NCBI GenBank assembly: GCA_000961645.1
Contig: LADM01000133.1
Coordinates: 1 to 64,000 of the forward strand
DNA: 64,000 nucleotides
DNA from: Gammaproteobacteria bacterium BRH_c0
GTDB taxonomy: Bacteria > Pseudomonadota > Gammaproteobacteria > Pseudomonadales > Porticoccaceae
Direction of reading: 5' to 3'
The position numbers were made by a program, and so were the translations under genes. The notes beneath the pieces are model-generated. The model was not told where the DNA came from and searched no databases. It saw nothing but the letters and a program-made list of their open reading frames with translations. Positions 48,035-57,423 of the stretch are shown here, piece by piece; position 1 is the first letter of the stretch; the number at the start of each line of letters is the position of its first letter.

Positions 48035-48955
48035 TCAAGAACGCCCCGCAACATCAGCCACAGCGCTGCGCATCTCCTCCAGTCCGCGGATATGCTCATC
48101 CACATCGAAAAAGGCGGCATTCATTGCCACCAGTGACAGATGGGTGGCGCCGGCATCCCTGAACAACTCGGCATTGCGGTGCCAGTCCTCTGCTGTCTGC
48201 TTGAAGTAGCTCAGTCGACATTCAATGCCAATCGTAGCGGGATCGCGCCCGGCGGCGCGGGCAAGGCTGCGCATGCGCTCAAACATCTGTGCTGGTTCTT
48301 CTTCGGTGCTGAGAGTGCGTGACATTCCTGGCTCGAGTTGCTTGAACAGCGGCATCCAGCCATCGCCGGTTGCGGCAACGCGACGTATGACCTGCTCATT
48401 GGTGCCGCCAAACCAGATGGGGATTGGCCGCTGCACGGGGAGGGGATTGATACCTGCATCCGGCACCTGATGAAAATCCCCGTCATAATCCACCAGTGGC
48501 TTTGTCCACAGCTCTCTCAACAGGCTGACCTGTTCATCCAGACGTTTGCCGCGACCCGCAAAGGGCACGCCCAGGGATGTGTATTCCACATCATTCCAGC
48601 CAGTGCCGACCCCAAGACGAAGACGCCCGCCGCTGAGTATATCCACCTGTGTCGCCTGTTTGGCGACCAGCACGGTCTGGCGCTGGGGCAGCACCAGCAC
48701 GCTGGTGACAAATTCGATACGCCTGGTGAGGCCCGCCAGATAGCCGAACAGTACCAGGGGTTCGTGGAACATGTGCTCTTCGCGATAGGGCCCTTTCAGG
48801 CGCTGCCGGTCATAGCTGGCGGCGCTGGCGCCCACCACATGGTCGTAGGCCAGCAGGTGATCGTAGCCGAGATCTTCCACTGCCTGGGCAAAGGCCTTGA
48901 TCGCGCCCGGGTCTGCCCCAATTTCGTTCTGGGGGAATACAACGCCAATTTTCAT
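48035..48955 (-). CDS. Luciferase-like (LLM class) flavin-dependent oxidoreductase
   Basis: 306-residue TIM-barrel protein of the bacterial-luciferase superfamily, resembling F420-type LLM oxidoreductases. Segments: KIGVVFPQNEIGADPGAIKAFAQAVEDLGYDHLLAYDHV, FVTSVLVLPQRQTVLVAKQATQVDILSGGRLRLGVGTGWNDVEY, and IPIWFGGTNEQVIRRVAATGDGWMP. The cofactor (FMN or F420) cannot be settled; FMN is likelier in a gammaproteobacterium. ATG at 48955 follows GGAGC; the frame extends eleven codons upstream with no ribosome site. The substrate is unknown. Confidence 0.88.
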   Translation of the reverse strand: MKIGVVFPQNEIGADPGAIKAFAQAVEDLGYDHLLAYDHVVGASAASYDRQRLKGPYREEHMFHEPLVLFGYLAGLTRRIEFVTSVLVLPQRQTVLVAKQATQVDILSGGRLRLGVGTGWNDVEYTSLGVPFAGRGKRLDEQVSLLRELWTKPLVDYDGDFHQVPDAGINPLPVQRPIPIWFGGTNEQVIRRVAATGDGWMPLFKQLEPGMSRTLSTEEEPAQMFERMRSLARAAGRDPATIGIECRLSYFKQTAEDWHRNAELFRDAGATHLSLVAMNAAFFDVDEHIRGLEEMRSAVADVAGRS

Positions 48956-49595
48956 GATGAGCTCCGCTGGAAACAGGGTATTTATCACCGTCGCTATTAA
49001 TAACAGTCGCTATTATTGATGCGGGACGAATTAAAGGTGAATGCCGTTCGGCCTGAGCCTGTCGAAGGCCTTGGCGACAGTGCTTCGACAGGCTCAGCAC
49101 GAACGGACTCTCAAGCTCAGCACGAACGGACTCTCAAGCTCAGCACGGACGCAGTCTCGAATAAAACGCACCGCATCAATAATCACAGTCGGCATTAATA
49201 ACAGCAGGCCGGTTGATGATCTCCTATCTTTCGTCGTGCCAGCAGACCGGTAAAGGAACCCCGGTGGCATTTTTCAAGGCATTCTGCTAGCTTGCAAGAG
49301 GATAACCTGCACCCGTAGTTCACACTGTCATTGCAACGGCACCGCAGGTTTATACCCGGATTGCACCATATTGATGAGCAAGGGCAGGGGATGGGTGAAT
49401 TGCATAATCGAAAAAGCCCAGATCAGTCAGGTTCCATGATGTTGGGCCATTTTTTGCCACCTTATTTTCTTCAAGGCGATTGCTCTCTATCTCATGGCTG
49501 CCCATGTCATCGCTCTCGAGGTGATGTTTCTACAGGCGCCAGCCAACCAGCTTCTGGACTGGCCACCTTCACTGTCTGCCACGAGTTGAATATCC
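48956..49595. other. 640-base gap between divergent genes, mostly non-coding
   Basis: No convincing gene was found; the short open frames here match no family I know and lack ribosome sites. It contains the repeat cluster at 49044-49160. The rest should hold the promoters of the oxidoreductase (minus strand) and the first hybrid kinase (plus strand), but no clear -35/-10 pair was recognised. Confidence 0.6.
49044..49160. repeat. Inverted repeat plus three 23-bp tandem units
   Basis: Arms at 49044-49067 and 49083-49106 match in 22 of 24 positions when inverted; the core is CTTCGACAGGCTCAGCACGA. The right arm runs into tandem 23-bp units at 49092-49114 and 49115-49137 (identical, each starting GCTCAGCACGAACGG) and a diverged third at 49138-49160. 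The CGACAGGCTCAGCACGAACG motif is, to my knowledge, a widespread intergenic repeat word in many bacterial genomes. There is no cas gene and no unique spacer, so it is not CRISPR. Confidence 0.85.
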
Positions 49596-52500
49596 ATGGA
49601 TAACGATTCTCCCCGCGAGCAAGCGCCATGTATTCCTTCTGGCAGCGCTATTCTATCCACTATTCCAGGCAATATTGCACTCCTCGATAACGCTGGTGTG
49701 ATCGTTCAGGTCAATGAACAGTGGCACCATTTTGCCCGGGATAACGCTTTCCAGTGTGGCGTTCACGGTGTCGGCAGCAATTATCTGAGTGTCTGCGACA
49801 GGGCTACGGGCAACTGTGCTCATCTGGCCCGCGAGGCAGGTGCGGGCATCCGCGCTGTGTTACGCGGCGACACTGCTGATTTTCGCCTCGAATATCCCTG
49901 CCACTCACCGACAGCCCAGCGCTGGTTCCTGATGATGGTGACGGCTCTGGAGCCTGGTGGCTTCCAGGGTGCCGTGGTGATGAATATCGATATCAGCGAT
50001 CGTGTCAAGGCTGAGAGTCGGGTTGCTCGCAACGCCAGTCATCTGGCTGCTCTGGTGGATTTTCACCGGCAACTGCTCGATTTCACTGGCAGCAGTGCAG
50101 GGCTGCAGGACAGGGTCGCCAACATGGCCCGAGAACTCTACGGTGGTGATGGTGCGGTGTTGCTGAGAAAAAACAGTGATCATCTGGTGTGCCGTGCCGT
50201 TGCAGGAATCGCAGCACCGGCCCTGGGGATGCAATTTTCTGTCGATAACAGCTTGACCGGCGAGGCGATCCTCAGCCAGTCAGTGTTGTCCTGTGGCAAC
50301 ACGGGTGAAGACGCGCGGGTCGATTGCCAGGCCTTCCATGTACTTGAGGCGGGTTCCATGATGGCGGCCCCCATTACCGAGAGCGGGCAGGTGATCGGCG
50401 CGATCATGATCCTGGCGCGGGATATCAACCACTTCGACAAGGGCGATACCAGTTCGCTGGCACTGGTGGCGGCGTCACTGAGCAACACGGCCCAGCGCCA
50501 CAGAAACACTGATCAGTTACAAACCTCCGAGCGCCAGTACCGACTGCTGTTCGACAACAATCCCCAGCCCATGTGGGCCTATGATCTTGAAACCCTGGAG
50601 TTTCTCACAGTCAATAATGCTGCCATCAGTCACTACGGTTACAGCCGTGCTGAATTTCTCACCATGACCATCGCCGATATTCGCCCGGCGGCAGAGCTGC
50701 CACGACTGCTGGACAATATTGCCGGTGTGAGTGAAGGCATTGATAGAGCAGGCGTGTGGACTCACCGCAAGAAAGACGGCTCATTGATCGACGTTGAAAT
50801 TGTCTCTCACGCCATGACGCTCGATGGCCGACGGGCAGAGATGGTGCTGATCAACGATGTAACCCAACAGCGCGAGGCCCAGCGTGAGCTGTTGCGTGTC
50901 AGTCGTGCCCAGAAGATGCTCAGTGACTGCAATGAGGTGCTGTTTCGCGCCAGCAGTGAAGAAAACCTGTTGAATGATATCGCCTCGATTGCCGTCACCA
51001 GCGGTGACTACCTGTTTGCCTGGGTGGGGTTTGCGGAGCAGGATCACACCCGCAGCATCTCCCTGGCGGCGTTCGCAGGGGCTGACAGATTTCGGGATTT
51101 TCTCAGCGATATGGACCTCAGCTGGGATGATGATGCGGCCAATGGCCAGGGTATTTCAGGCCAGACCATCAGGAATGCCAAACCCATGATCTGCGAAGAC
51201 CTGTCACTGGCGCCGGGCGCAAGCAAGGCGGTGTCGGTGGCCGGTCAAATGGGTGTTCACAGCCTGCTCAGCTTGCCGTTGATGGGGCGCGATGGTGTCT
51301 TTGGTCTGCTCGCCCTGTACTCCGCCGAGACTGGCGGCTTTCCCGAAGATGAAGTCAACCTGTGCCAGAAACTGGCCGACAATCTGGCGTTTGGCATCGA
51401 GCATTTACGCGAAGTCAAAGAGCGCGAGCGCCTTGAATCCGCAGTCATCAAGGTGGCCTCCGGTGTATCTTCCGCCACCGGGCCGGTGTTTTTTGAACAT
51501 CTGGCCCGCAGCGTGGCCGATACTCTCGGTGCCGATGTGTGTTTTATCGCCCGCATGTTGCCTGGCGAGCAGCTCCAGGCCCGCACCCTGGCCGGGGTGT
51601 TCGATGGCCACTTGCTTGACCCCATCACTTACACTCTCAACGGCACACCCTGCCTGGCTCTGGTGGAGCAGGGGGAGTCGGTGATCGAAGCCAGTGTCCG
51701 CACTTTGTACCCCGATTATGTCGCTTTCCAAAGGATGAACGCCGAGGCCTATGTAGGCGTGCGATTGCAAAACAGCGCCGGGGCCTTTACCGGCATCCTT
51801 TTTGTGGTATATCGCAAACCCCTCCAGCAGCGCAATTTTGTCCTCTCAACGTTGCGAATCTTTGCCGCACGCGCCGCTTCTGAACTGGAGCGCCAGGATG
51901 GCGATGCCCATATCTATGAGCAGGCCGCGCTGCTCGACAAGGCCCATGATGCCATTGTGGTCAGCGATCTCGCAGGCCGCATCCGCTACTGGAACAAGGC
52001 GGCGGAACGCCTTTATGGCTGGAGTGCTGACGAAGCGCTGGGCCGTCTATCCCCTGATCTGATCCTCGTTGAACCAGACCAGCTGGACGCGCCCAGCCGC
52101 CAGCTGCTCGACAGCGGCGAATGGTCAGGGCGCCTGCAACAGCGCCGCAAGGATGGCAGCTCTTTTACCGTTGAAGCGCACTGGAGCCTGGTCAGCGATG
52201 AAGAGGGTAATCCCAGCGCCGTATTTGGCATCAGCACCGATATCACGGATCGCCTGGCTCTGGAGGATCAGCTGCGTCAGGCCCAGCGCCTGGAATCCCT
52301 GGGCCAGCTCACGGGTGGTGTGGCCCATGATTTCAACAACCTGCTGACGGTGATACAGGGCAACGCCGAACTGCTTGAGGAAGAACTCGATGGACAGCAG
52401 CGCCTGAGCAAACTGGCAGAGATGATCCGCAAGGCTTCCCAGCGCGGTGCGGAACTGACCCACCGCTTGCTCGCCATCGCCCGGCGCCAGGTGCTCGAAC

Positions 52501-53429
52501 CCCGTGCGACGGATGTCAACCATCTGTTGCGCGACATGGGTGATCTGTTGCTGCGCACCTTCAACGAGAATATCGCGATCAAGCTGGTTTGCCCAACCAA
52601 TGCCTGGATGGCACTGGTGGACCCTGGCCAGCTGGAAAGTGCCGTGCTCAACCTGTGCATCAATTCCCGCGATGCCATGCCTGATGGCGGCAAGCTCACC
52701 ATTGAGACCGCCAATTGTGTGCTCGATGAGCACTATGTGCGCAACGAACCAGAGCTGCTACCCGGTGATTACCTGATGGTGGCCATCTCGGATACGGGCA
52801 GCGGGGTGCCGCAAGAGTATATTGAACGCATCTTTGACCCTTTCTTTACCACCAAGGAAAAAGGCAAGGGCACCGGTCTGGGTTTGAGTATGGTGTACGG
52901 TTTTGTCAAACAAAGTCGCGGCCACATTGTTATTTCTTCTGAGCAGGGTTTGGGCACGGTAGTGAAGATTTATCTGCCCCGCGCGACGGAAGCCAACAGA
53001 ACAGGCACAAACGCCAAAGCTATAATGCCGCCCCTGCCGGGGCAGGGGGGCGAAACCATCCTGCTGGTGGAGGATGATGAGATGGTGCGGCTGATGGCCC
53101 ACGATATGCTCACTGCTGCAGGCTACCGGGTCTTGAACGCAGAAAATGGCCCCAGCGCCCTTGAGTGTCTCAAATACCGCAACGATATCGAGCTGCTGTT
53201 TACTGATGTGATCATGCCCGGCGGCATGAATGGCCCGCAGCTGGTACAAAAAGCATTGGAAATACGTCCCGGATTGAAGGTGTTATACACCTCGGGTTAT
53301 ACCGAAAACGCTATTATTGATCAGGGGCAGCTCAATCCCGGTGTCCAGTTATTGAACAAGCCTTACCGCCAGGCGGACCTGCTGGAAAAGATCCGTCTCG
53401 TACTTGGCTGGGGTTTACAGCGAAACTAA
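49596..53429 (+). CDS. Multi-sensor hybrid histidine kinase (PAS/GAF, HisKA, HATPase, REC)
   Basis: 1277-residue soluble hybrid kinase. Order, approximately: PAS (20-140), GAF (160-305), PAS (315-430), GAF (445-605), a GAF-like domain (620-775), PAS (780-895), HisKA with phospho-acceptor His911 in GGVAHDFNNLLTV, HATPase with NSRDAMPDGG, DTGSGVP and KGKGTGLGLSMVYG, and a C-terminal receiver with Asp1204 in LLFTDVIMPGGMNG. No transmembrane segment is seen, so it senses a cytoplasmic signal. The first PAS has two cysteines (SVCDRATGNC). The core and receiver closely resemble those of the next kinase and of the one at 57.4 kb. No separate output regulator is adjacent. Confidence 0.93.
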   Translation: MDNDSPREQAPCIPSGSAILSTIPGNIALLDNAGVIVQVNEQWHHFARDNAFQCGVHGVGSNYLSVCDRATGNCAHLAREAGAGIRAVLRGDTADFRLEYPCHSPTAQRWFLMMVTALEPGGFQGAVVMNIDISDRVKAESRVARNASHLAALVDFHRQLLDFTGSSAGLQDRVANMARELYGGDGAVLLRKNSDHLVCRAVAGIAAPALGMQFSVDNSLTGEAILSQSVLSCGNTGEDARVDCQAFHVLEAGSMMAAPITESGQVIGAIMILARDINHFDKGDTSSLALVAASLSNTAQRHRNTDQLQTSERQYRLLFDNNPQPMWAYDLETLEFLTVNNAAISHYGYSRAEFLTMTIADIRPAAELPRLLDNIAGVSEGIDRAGVWTHRKKDGSLIDVEIVSHAMTLDGRRAEMVLINDVTQQREAQRELLRVSRAQKMLSDCNEVLFRASSEENLLNDIASIAVTSGDYLFAWVGFAEQDHTRSISLAAFAGADRFRDFLSDMDLSWDDDAANGQGISGQTIRNAKPMICEDLSLAPGASKAVSVAGQMGVHSLLSLPLMGRDGVFGLLALYSAETGGFPEDEVNLCQKLADNLAFGIEHLREVKERERLESAVIKVASGVSSATGPVFFEHLARSVADTLGADVCFIARMLPGEQLQARTLAGVFDGHLLDPITYTLNGTPCLALVEQGESVIEASVRTLYPDYVAFQRMNAEAYVGVRLQNSAGAFTGILFVVYRKPLQQRNFVLSTLRIFAARAASELERQDGDAHIYEQAALLDKAHDAIVVSDLAGRIRYWNKAAERLYGWSADEALGRLSPDLILVEPDQLDAPSRQLLDSGEWSGRLQQRRKDGSSFTVEAHWSLVSDEEGNPSAVFGISTDITDRLALEDQLRQAQRLESLGQLTGGVAHDFNNLLTVIQGNAELLEEELDGQQRLSKLAEMIRKASQRGAELTHRLLAIARRQVLEPRATDVNHLLRDMGDLLLRTFNENIAIKLVCPTNAWMALVDPGQLESAVLNLCINSRDAMPDGGKLTIETANCVLDEHYVRNEPELLPGDYLMVAISDTGSGVPQEYIERIFDPFFTTKEKGKGTGLGLSMVYGFVKQSRGHIVISSEQGLGTVVKIYLPRATEANRTGTNAKAIMPPLPGQGGETILLVEDDEMVRLMAHDMLTAAGYRVLNAENGPSALECLKYRNDIELLFTDVIMPGGMNGPQLVQKALEIRPGLKVLYTSGYTENAIIDQGQLNPGVQLLNKPYRQADLLEKIRLVLGWGLQRN

Positions 53430-53439
53430 AGGATTCATA

Positions 53440-56100
53440 GTGAAATTATCTGATCTGGATGATTTGTCCGGCAGCATATCCGACAGATTTGGGCCGCACG
53501 GTATGCCGGTGTCTATCCCCTGGCTACTGTTGCTGGTGGTGTTTGCCACAGACCGTTTTACCCAGCTGGGTTTCGCCCATGGCCTGCTCTATTCACCACT
53601 GATCCTGGTAACCCTGTTTACTGGCCGTAGCGGCACGCTGGTGGCTGTTGCCATCTGTGCGGCCATCCTGACAGTGGCGGGCCTGTTTATCTCGCCGCCC
53701 CAGCCGGTGGGATTTGTCTATGTCTATGTTCTGCTCAATCGAGCACTGGCCATTCTTGCCATTGGACTGAGCACGGCCCTGTGCCTGTCTATCCTGCGCA
53801 ATATCGCGCGCCTGGAGACTCTCAATCAAAAGCTCAGTGACACCCGCCAGGAGCTACAGCGCAACACTGAGTTGCTGCATCTGGCGGGTGAAATCGGCAA
53901 GGTGGGGGGGTGGACCCTTGATGTGCGCAGCAACAGGGTTGAGCTGTCAGAGCAGGTTGCCCGCCTCCACGGCGTCGAGCCGGGTGTGAGCTACAAACCC
54001 AATAAAGGCATTGAACTCTATGCACCGGAGGATCGGCCCCGCGTCAATAGGCTTCTCCAAGAATGTATTGAGCATGGTACGCCCTTTGACGAAGAGATGA
54101 GAATCCTCCACAGCGATGAAGTGCGCTGGGTACGCACCATCGGCAGGGCGGTGCGGGATGATAGCGGTCAGGTAATCCTGGTGCAGGGTGCAGTGCAGGA
54201 TATTTCTGACTGGAAAGCGGCTCAGGATTCACTCGTGCACAGCGAACGCAGTTTCCGCGAACTGGCGGATGCAATGCCGATGATTGTCTGGACAGCGGAC
54301 CCGGATGGGAGCGCAGACATGTCCAACAGGGCGATGTACGACTATGCCGGATATCCCCCGGATCAGCCACTTTCTGCGCAAGACCGCCGCTTGCTTAACC
54401 ACCCCGACGATCAGCAGCGCGTGCTGGATGCCTGGGCGAAATCTGCCGCGACAGGCGAGCCCATGAGTGTTGAGGTCCGCCTGCGCCGCCACGACGGTGT
54501 TTATCGCTGGCACATTATCCGCGCCCACCTGGTGCGGGATGAAGACGGTCAGCCCCTGAAGTGGTACGGTACCACCATTGATGTGGACGACGAGCGCTGT
54601 CGGGCAAAGGAAGTCGAACGCCTCGCGCAGCGCCTGAATATCACCATGGAGAGCATCACCGATGGGTTTCTCACGGTGGATTGCGACTGGCGTTTTACAT
54701 TCCTCAACGATCAGGCCGAGCGCATTATTCAGCAGCGCCGCGAGGACATACTCGGCAAATCTCTGTGGGAAGTGCTGCCAGAGGCGGTTGGCACTGTGTT
54801 TGAGGAAAAATACCGCCACGCCATGGCGCATCAGGTATCCACCAGTTTTGAAGGCTATTACCAGCCCCTTGATCTGTGGGCAGATATTAAAGCCTACCCG
54901 TCAGAGGAGGGGCTGGCAATTTACTTCCAGGATATCTCCCTGCGTCGCAAGCTCGAACAACAGCTGCGCGAATCCCAGCGTCTGGAAGCAGTCGGTCATC
55001 TCACGGGCGGCATGGCCCATGACTTTAACAATCTCCTGACAGTGATTGTCGGTAACGCAGAAACGCTGACCCAGGAGCTGCGGGATCAGCGTCTGCAGTC
55101 GCTGGCCGAGATGATTACCAGCGCAGCCCTGCGTGGTGCCGAGTTGACCCAGCGACTGTTAGCCTTTGCCCGCCGCCAGGCACTCGAGCCGGTTGCTGTG
55201 GATGTCAACCAGCTGGTGAGCAATTTTGATGGTCTCCTGCGCCGCACCCTCGGTGCACCTATTGATATCCAGTGGGTGCGCGCGCCGGGCTTGTGGCCGG
55301 CCATGGTCGATCCGGCCCAGCTGGAAAGCGCCCTGCTAAACCTCGCCATTAACGCCCGCGATGCCATGCCCGACGGTGGGCGGCTGACCATTGAAACCGC
55401 CAATACCCGCATTGATGACGATTATGCCCGCCAGCATGCCGAGTTGAATCCCGGTCAGTATGTGCTGGTGGCGGTATCTGATACGGGTACAGGCATCGAA
55501 GCGGATGACCTGCCACAGGTATTCGATCCCTTTTTTACCACCAAGGAGACAGGCAAGGGAACAGGCCTGGGCCTGAGTATGGTGTTCGGGTTTATCAAGC
55601 AGTCTGGGGGGCAAATCAATATCTATTCTGAAGTGGGCGAAGGGACTACCGTCAGAATGTACCTGCCCCGCGCAACGGGGCAGAGTGAATTGCTCCCGCC
55701 CGCGATACAGTCATCCGCCAGCGAAGGTGGCAGTGAAACCATCTTGTTGGTGGAGGACGATGATTTGGTTCGTCACTATGCCAGCGAGCAGTTGCGCGAG
55801 GCCGGTTATGATGTGCTGTGTGCCGAGAACGGTCCGGCGGCACTGGTGATACTGCAGAGCAGGGAGGATATCCAGCTGCTGTTTACCGATGTGGTGATGC
55901 CGGGCGGCATGAGTGGCAGTGAACTGGCAGAAAGGGCACTACTGCTGCAGCCGGATCTGAAAGTACTGTACACCTCTGGCTACACCGAAAATGCCATAGT
56001 CCACCATGGACGTCTGGACCCCGGACTACAGTTGTTGGGCAAGCCCTACCGACGTAGAGACTTACTGGAAAAAGTGCGGAAAGTGCTGGCAGGAAGCTGA
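53440..56100 (+). CDS. Membrane-anchored PAS hybrid histidine kinase
   Basis: 886-residue hybrid kinase. The first 120 residues contain about three to four hydrophobic segments (IPWLLLLVVFATDRF, LLYSPLILVTLF, LVAVAICAAILTVAGLFI, LNRALAILAIGLSTALCLSIL), a membrane anchor. A short coiled coil, then three PAS domains follow. HisKA has His527 in GGMAHDFNNLLTVI. HATPase shows NARDAMPDGG, DTGTGIE and GKGTGLGLSMVFG. The receiver has Asp817 in LLFTDVVMPGGMSG. The start is GTG at 53440 with AAGGA upstream, 10 bases after the previous kinase stop, so the two kinases are co-transcribed. Confidence 0.93.
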   Translation: MKLSDLDDLSGSISDRFGPHGMPVSIPWLLLLVVFATDRFTQLGFAHGLLYSPLILVTLFTGRSGTLVAVAICAAILTVAGLFISPPQPVGFVYVYVLLNRALAILAIGLSTALCLSILRNIARLETLNQKLSDTRQELQRNTELLHLAGEIGKVGGWTLDVRSNRVELSEQVARLHGVEPGVSYKPNKGIELYAPEDRPRVNRLLQECIEHGTPFDEEMRILHSDEVRWVRTIGRAVRDDSGQVILVQGAVQDISDWKAAQDSLVHSERSFRELADAMPMIVWTADPDGSADMSNRAMYDYAGYPPDQPLSAQDRRLLNHPDDQQRVLDAWAKSAATGEPMSVEVRLRRHDGVYRWHIIRAHLVRDEDGQPLKWYGTTIDVDDERCRAKEVERLAQRLNITMESITDGFLTVDCDWRFTFLNDQAERIIQQRREDILGKSLWEVLPEAVGTVFEEKYRHAMAHQVSTSFEGYYQPLDLWADIKAYPSEEGLAIYFQDISLRRKLEQQLRESQRLEAVGHLTGGMAHDFNNLLTVIVGNAETLTQELRDQRLQSLAEMITSAALRGAELTQRLLAFARRQALEPVAVDVNQLVSNFDGLLRRTLGAPIDIQWVRAPGLWPAMVDPAQLESALLNLAINARDAMPDGGRLTIETANTRIDDDYARQHAELNPGQYVLVAVSDTGTGIEADDLPQVFDPFFTTKETGKGTGLGLSMVFGFIKQSGGQINIYSEVGEGTTVRMYLPRATGQSELLPPAIQSSASEGGSETILLVEDDDLVRHYASEQLREAGYDVLCAENGPAALVILQSREDIQLLFTDVVMPGGMSGSELAERALLLQPDLKVLYTSGYTENAIVHHGRLDPGLQLLGKPYRRRDLLEKVRKVLAGS

Positions 56101-56169
56101 AAAGTCGATAGCGTTGCCAACATTGTCTGATCGCTATGCGCGCTTCATCGCGTGTCCCGTTGCAGCCTG

Positions 56170-57390
56170 TTAAGCGCTGCGGTCTTTTATCCACGCAACA
56201 ATGTTCTCGCCCCACATGGGGCGAGCGATATGGTAGCCCTGGGCGAGATCGCAGCCCTGCTCCATGAGAAATTCAAGAGTATTGCTATTCTCTACCCCCT
56301 CTGCCGTCACTTTTAGCCCCAGGCTTTGCCCCAGATCGACGATGGAACTGATTACAGTGCGGGATTCCTTCGATTCCATGGCGTTCATGACAAAGGATTT
56401 ATCCACTTTTATCTCGGAAAAGGGCAGGCGCACCAGCTGGATCATCGACGAGAATCCGGTACCAAAATCGTCGATGGAAAGATTGAATCCCTTCATGCGC
56501 AACCGGGTGAGCAGGTCGAGAGAGATCACCGGATCTTCCATGGCACTGGTTTCCGTCACTTCGAAAATCACCTGGCGGGTATCAATACCGGTGTGCTGAC
56601 ACACCCGCGCCATCCGATCGGCCAGCTCGGTTTCATGGAGACTGCGGGCCGAGAGGTTGATGGACAGGGTGATCGCCGACATGTCCACAGCAGCGTTGCC
56701 CAGGGATAGCCCTACCTCCCTGTCACGCTGGAATGAGGTGAACCAGCGCAGGGATTGCTCCAGCACGGCATCGGTGAGGCCGCTGATCAGGCCGTTTTCC
56801 TCGGCAAACGGCACAAAATTGTCGGGCATGATAATGCCGTGCTGGGGGTGATCCCAGCGCACCAGGGCTTCAAAGCCCGAGAGTTTGCCAGTGGCGCATT
56901 CAATCTTCGGTTGGTAGGCCATGACCAGCTGCTGATTGGCAATGGCCTCCTCCAGTTCGGGGATTGTTGCCTTGAACCTGCTCAAGGCTGAAGGCAGATG
57001 AACGGCGGGTTTGATCGTTTCAGTACTGGTCAGCATGGTGCGCAGGGTTGACGGCGAAAAAGGCTTGGAGAGAACCCCGATGATATTGAGGCCATGCTCC
57101 GCAGCCGAGCGTCCGGCGGCATCCAGGATACGACTGCCCACGCCACTGGTGATAATAATCTGGGCCTTGCACTGGCGCTGGGCCAGTTCCGCTATTACCT
57201 CCACCCCGTCCATTTGCGGCATCACCAGGTCGAGGGCAATATGGGTCGGTTGCCAGTCAGTCAGCAAGCGGAAGAACTCCTCCGGCTCCTGGGTGGCGAT
57301 GGATTCGAGGCTGACACCTTCAGCAATGAACTGTATGGTCTGGCCAATCTGGGGATCGTCATCCAGTATTAACAGGCGCCTGTCCGTCAT
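56170..57390 (-). CDS. Receiver-EAL c-di-GMP phosphodiesterase
   Basis: 406-residue response regulator. The receiver domain (1-125) has acidic residues DDD at 10-12, phospho-acceptor Asp54 in HIALDLVMPQMDG, and a lysine in LSKPFSP. The EAL domain (140-400) keeps the catalytic set: GFEALVRW, SINLSARSL, FEVTETSA, SIDDFGTGFSS, KVDKSFV and TAEGVEN. It should hydrolyse cyclic di-GMP when phosphorylated, perhaps by one of the adjacent kinases. It is transcribed in the same direction as the following kinase gene (33 bases apart on the minus strand) and converges on the kinase pair. It is the only obvious output protein in the cluster. Confidence 0.93.
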   Translation of the reverse strand: MTDRRLLILDDDPQIGQTIQFIAEGVSLESIATQEPEEFFRLLTDWQPTHIALDLVMPQMDGVEVIAELAQRQCKAQIIITSGVGSRILDAAGRSAAEHGLNIIGVLSKPFSPSTLRTMLTSTETIKPAVHLPSALSRFKATIPELEEAIANQQLVMAYQPKIECATGKLSGFEALVRWDHPQHGIIMPDNFVPFAEENGLISGLTDAVLEQSLRWFTSFQRDREVGLSLGNAAVDMSAITLSINLSARSLHETELADRMARVCQHTGIDTRQVIFEVTETSAMEDPVISLDLLTRLRMKGFNLSIDDFGTGFSSMIQLVRLPFSEIKVDKSFVMNAMESKESRTVISSIVDLGQSLGLKVTAEGVENSNTLEFLMEQGCDLAQGYHIARPMWGENIVAWIKDRSA

Positions 57391-57423
57391 TGTGCTGCTC
57401 CTTGGTTGTACTCTGCCATCTTT

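Noticed and set aside
49092-49160. Short tandem repeats as a possible CRISPR array
   Set aside because: The units are directly contiguous with no unique spacers, and there are no cas genes in the window.
49331-49603. A 90-codon frame before the first hybrid kinase
   Set aside because: It overlaps the kinase start, has no ribosome site, and its composition is unlike the neighbouring proteins.
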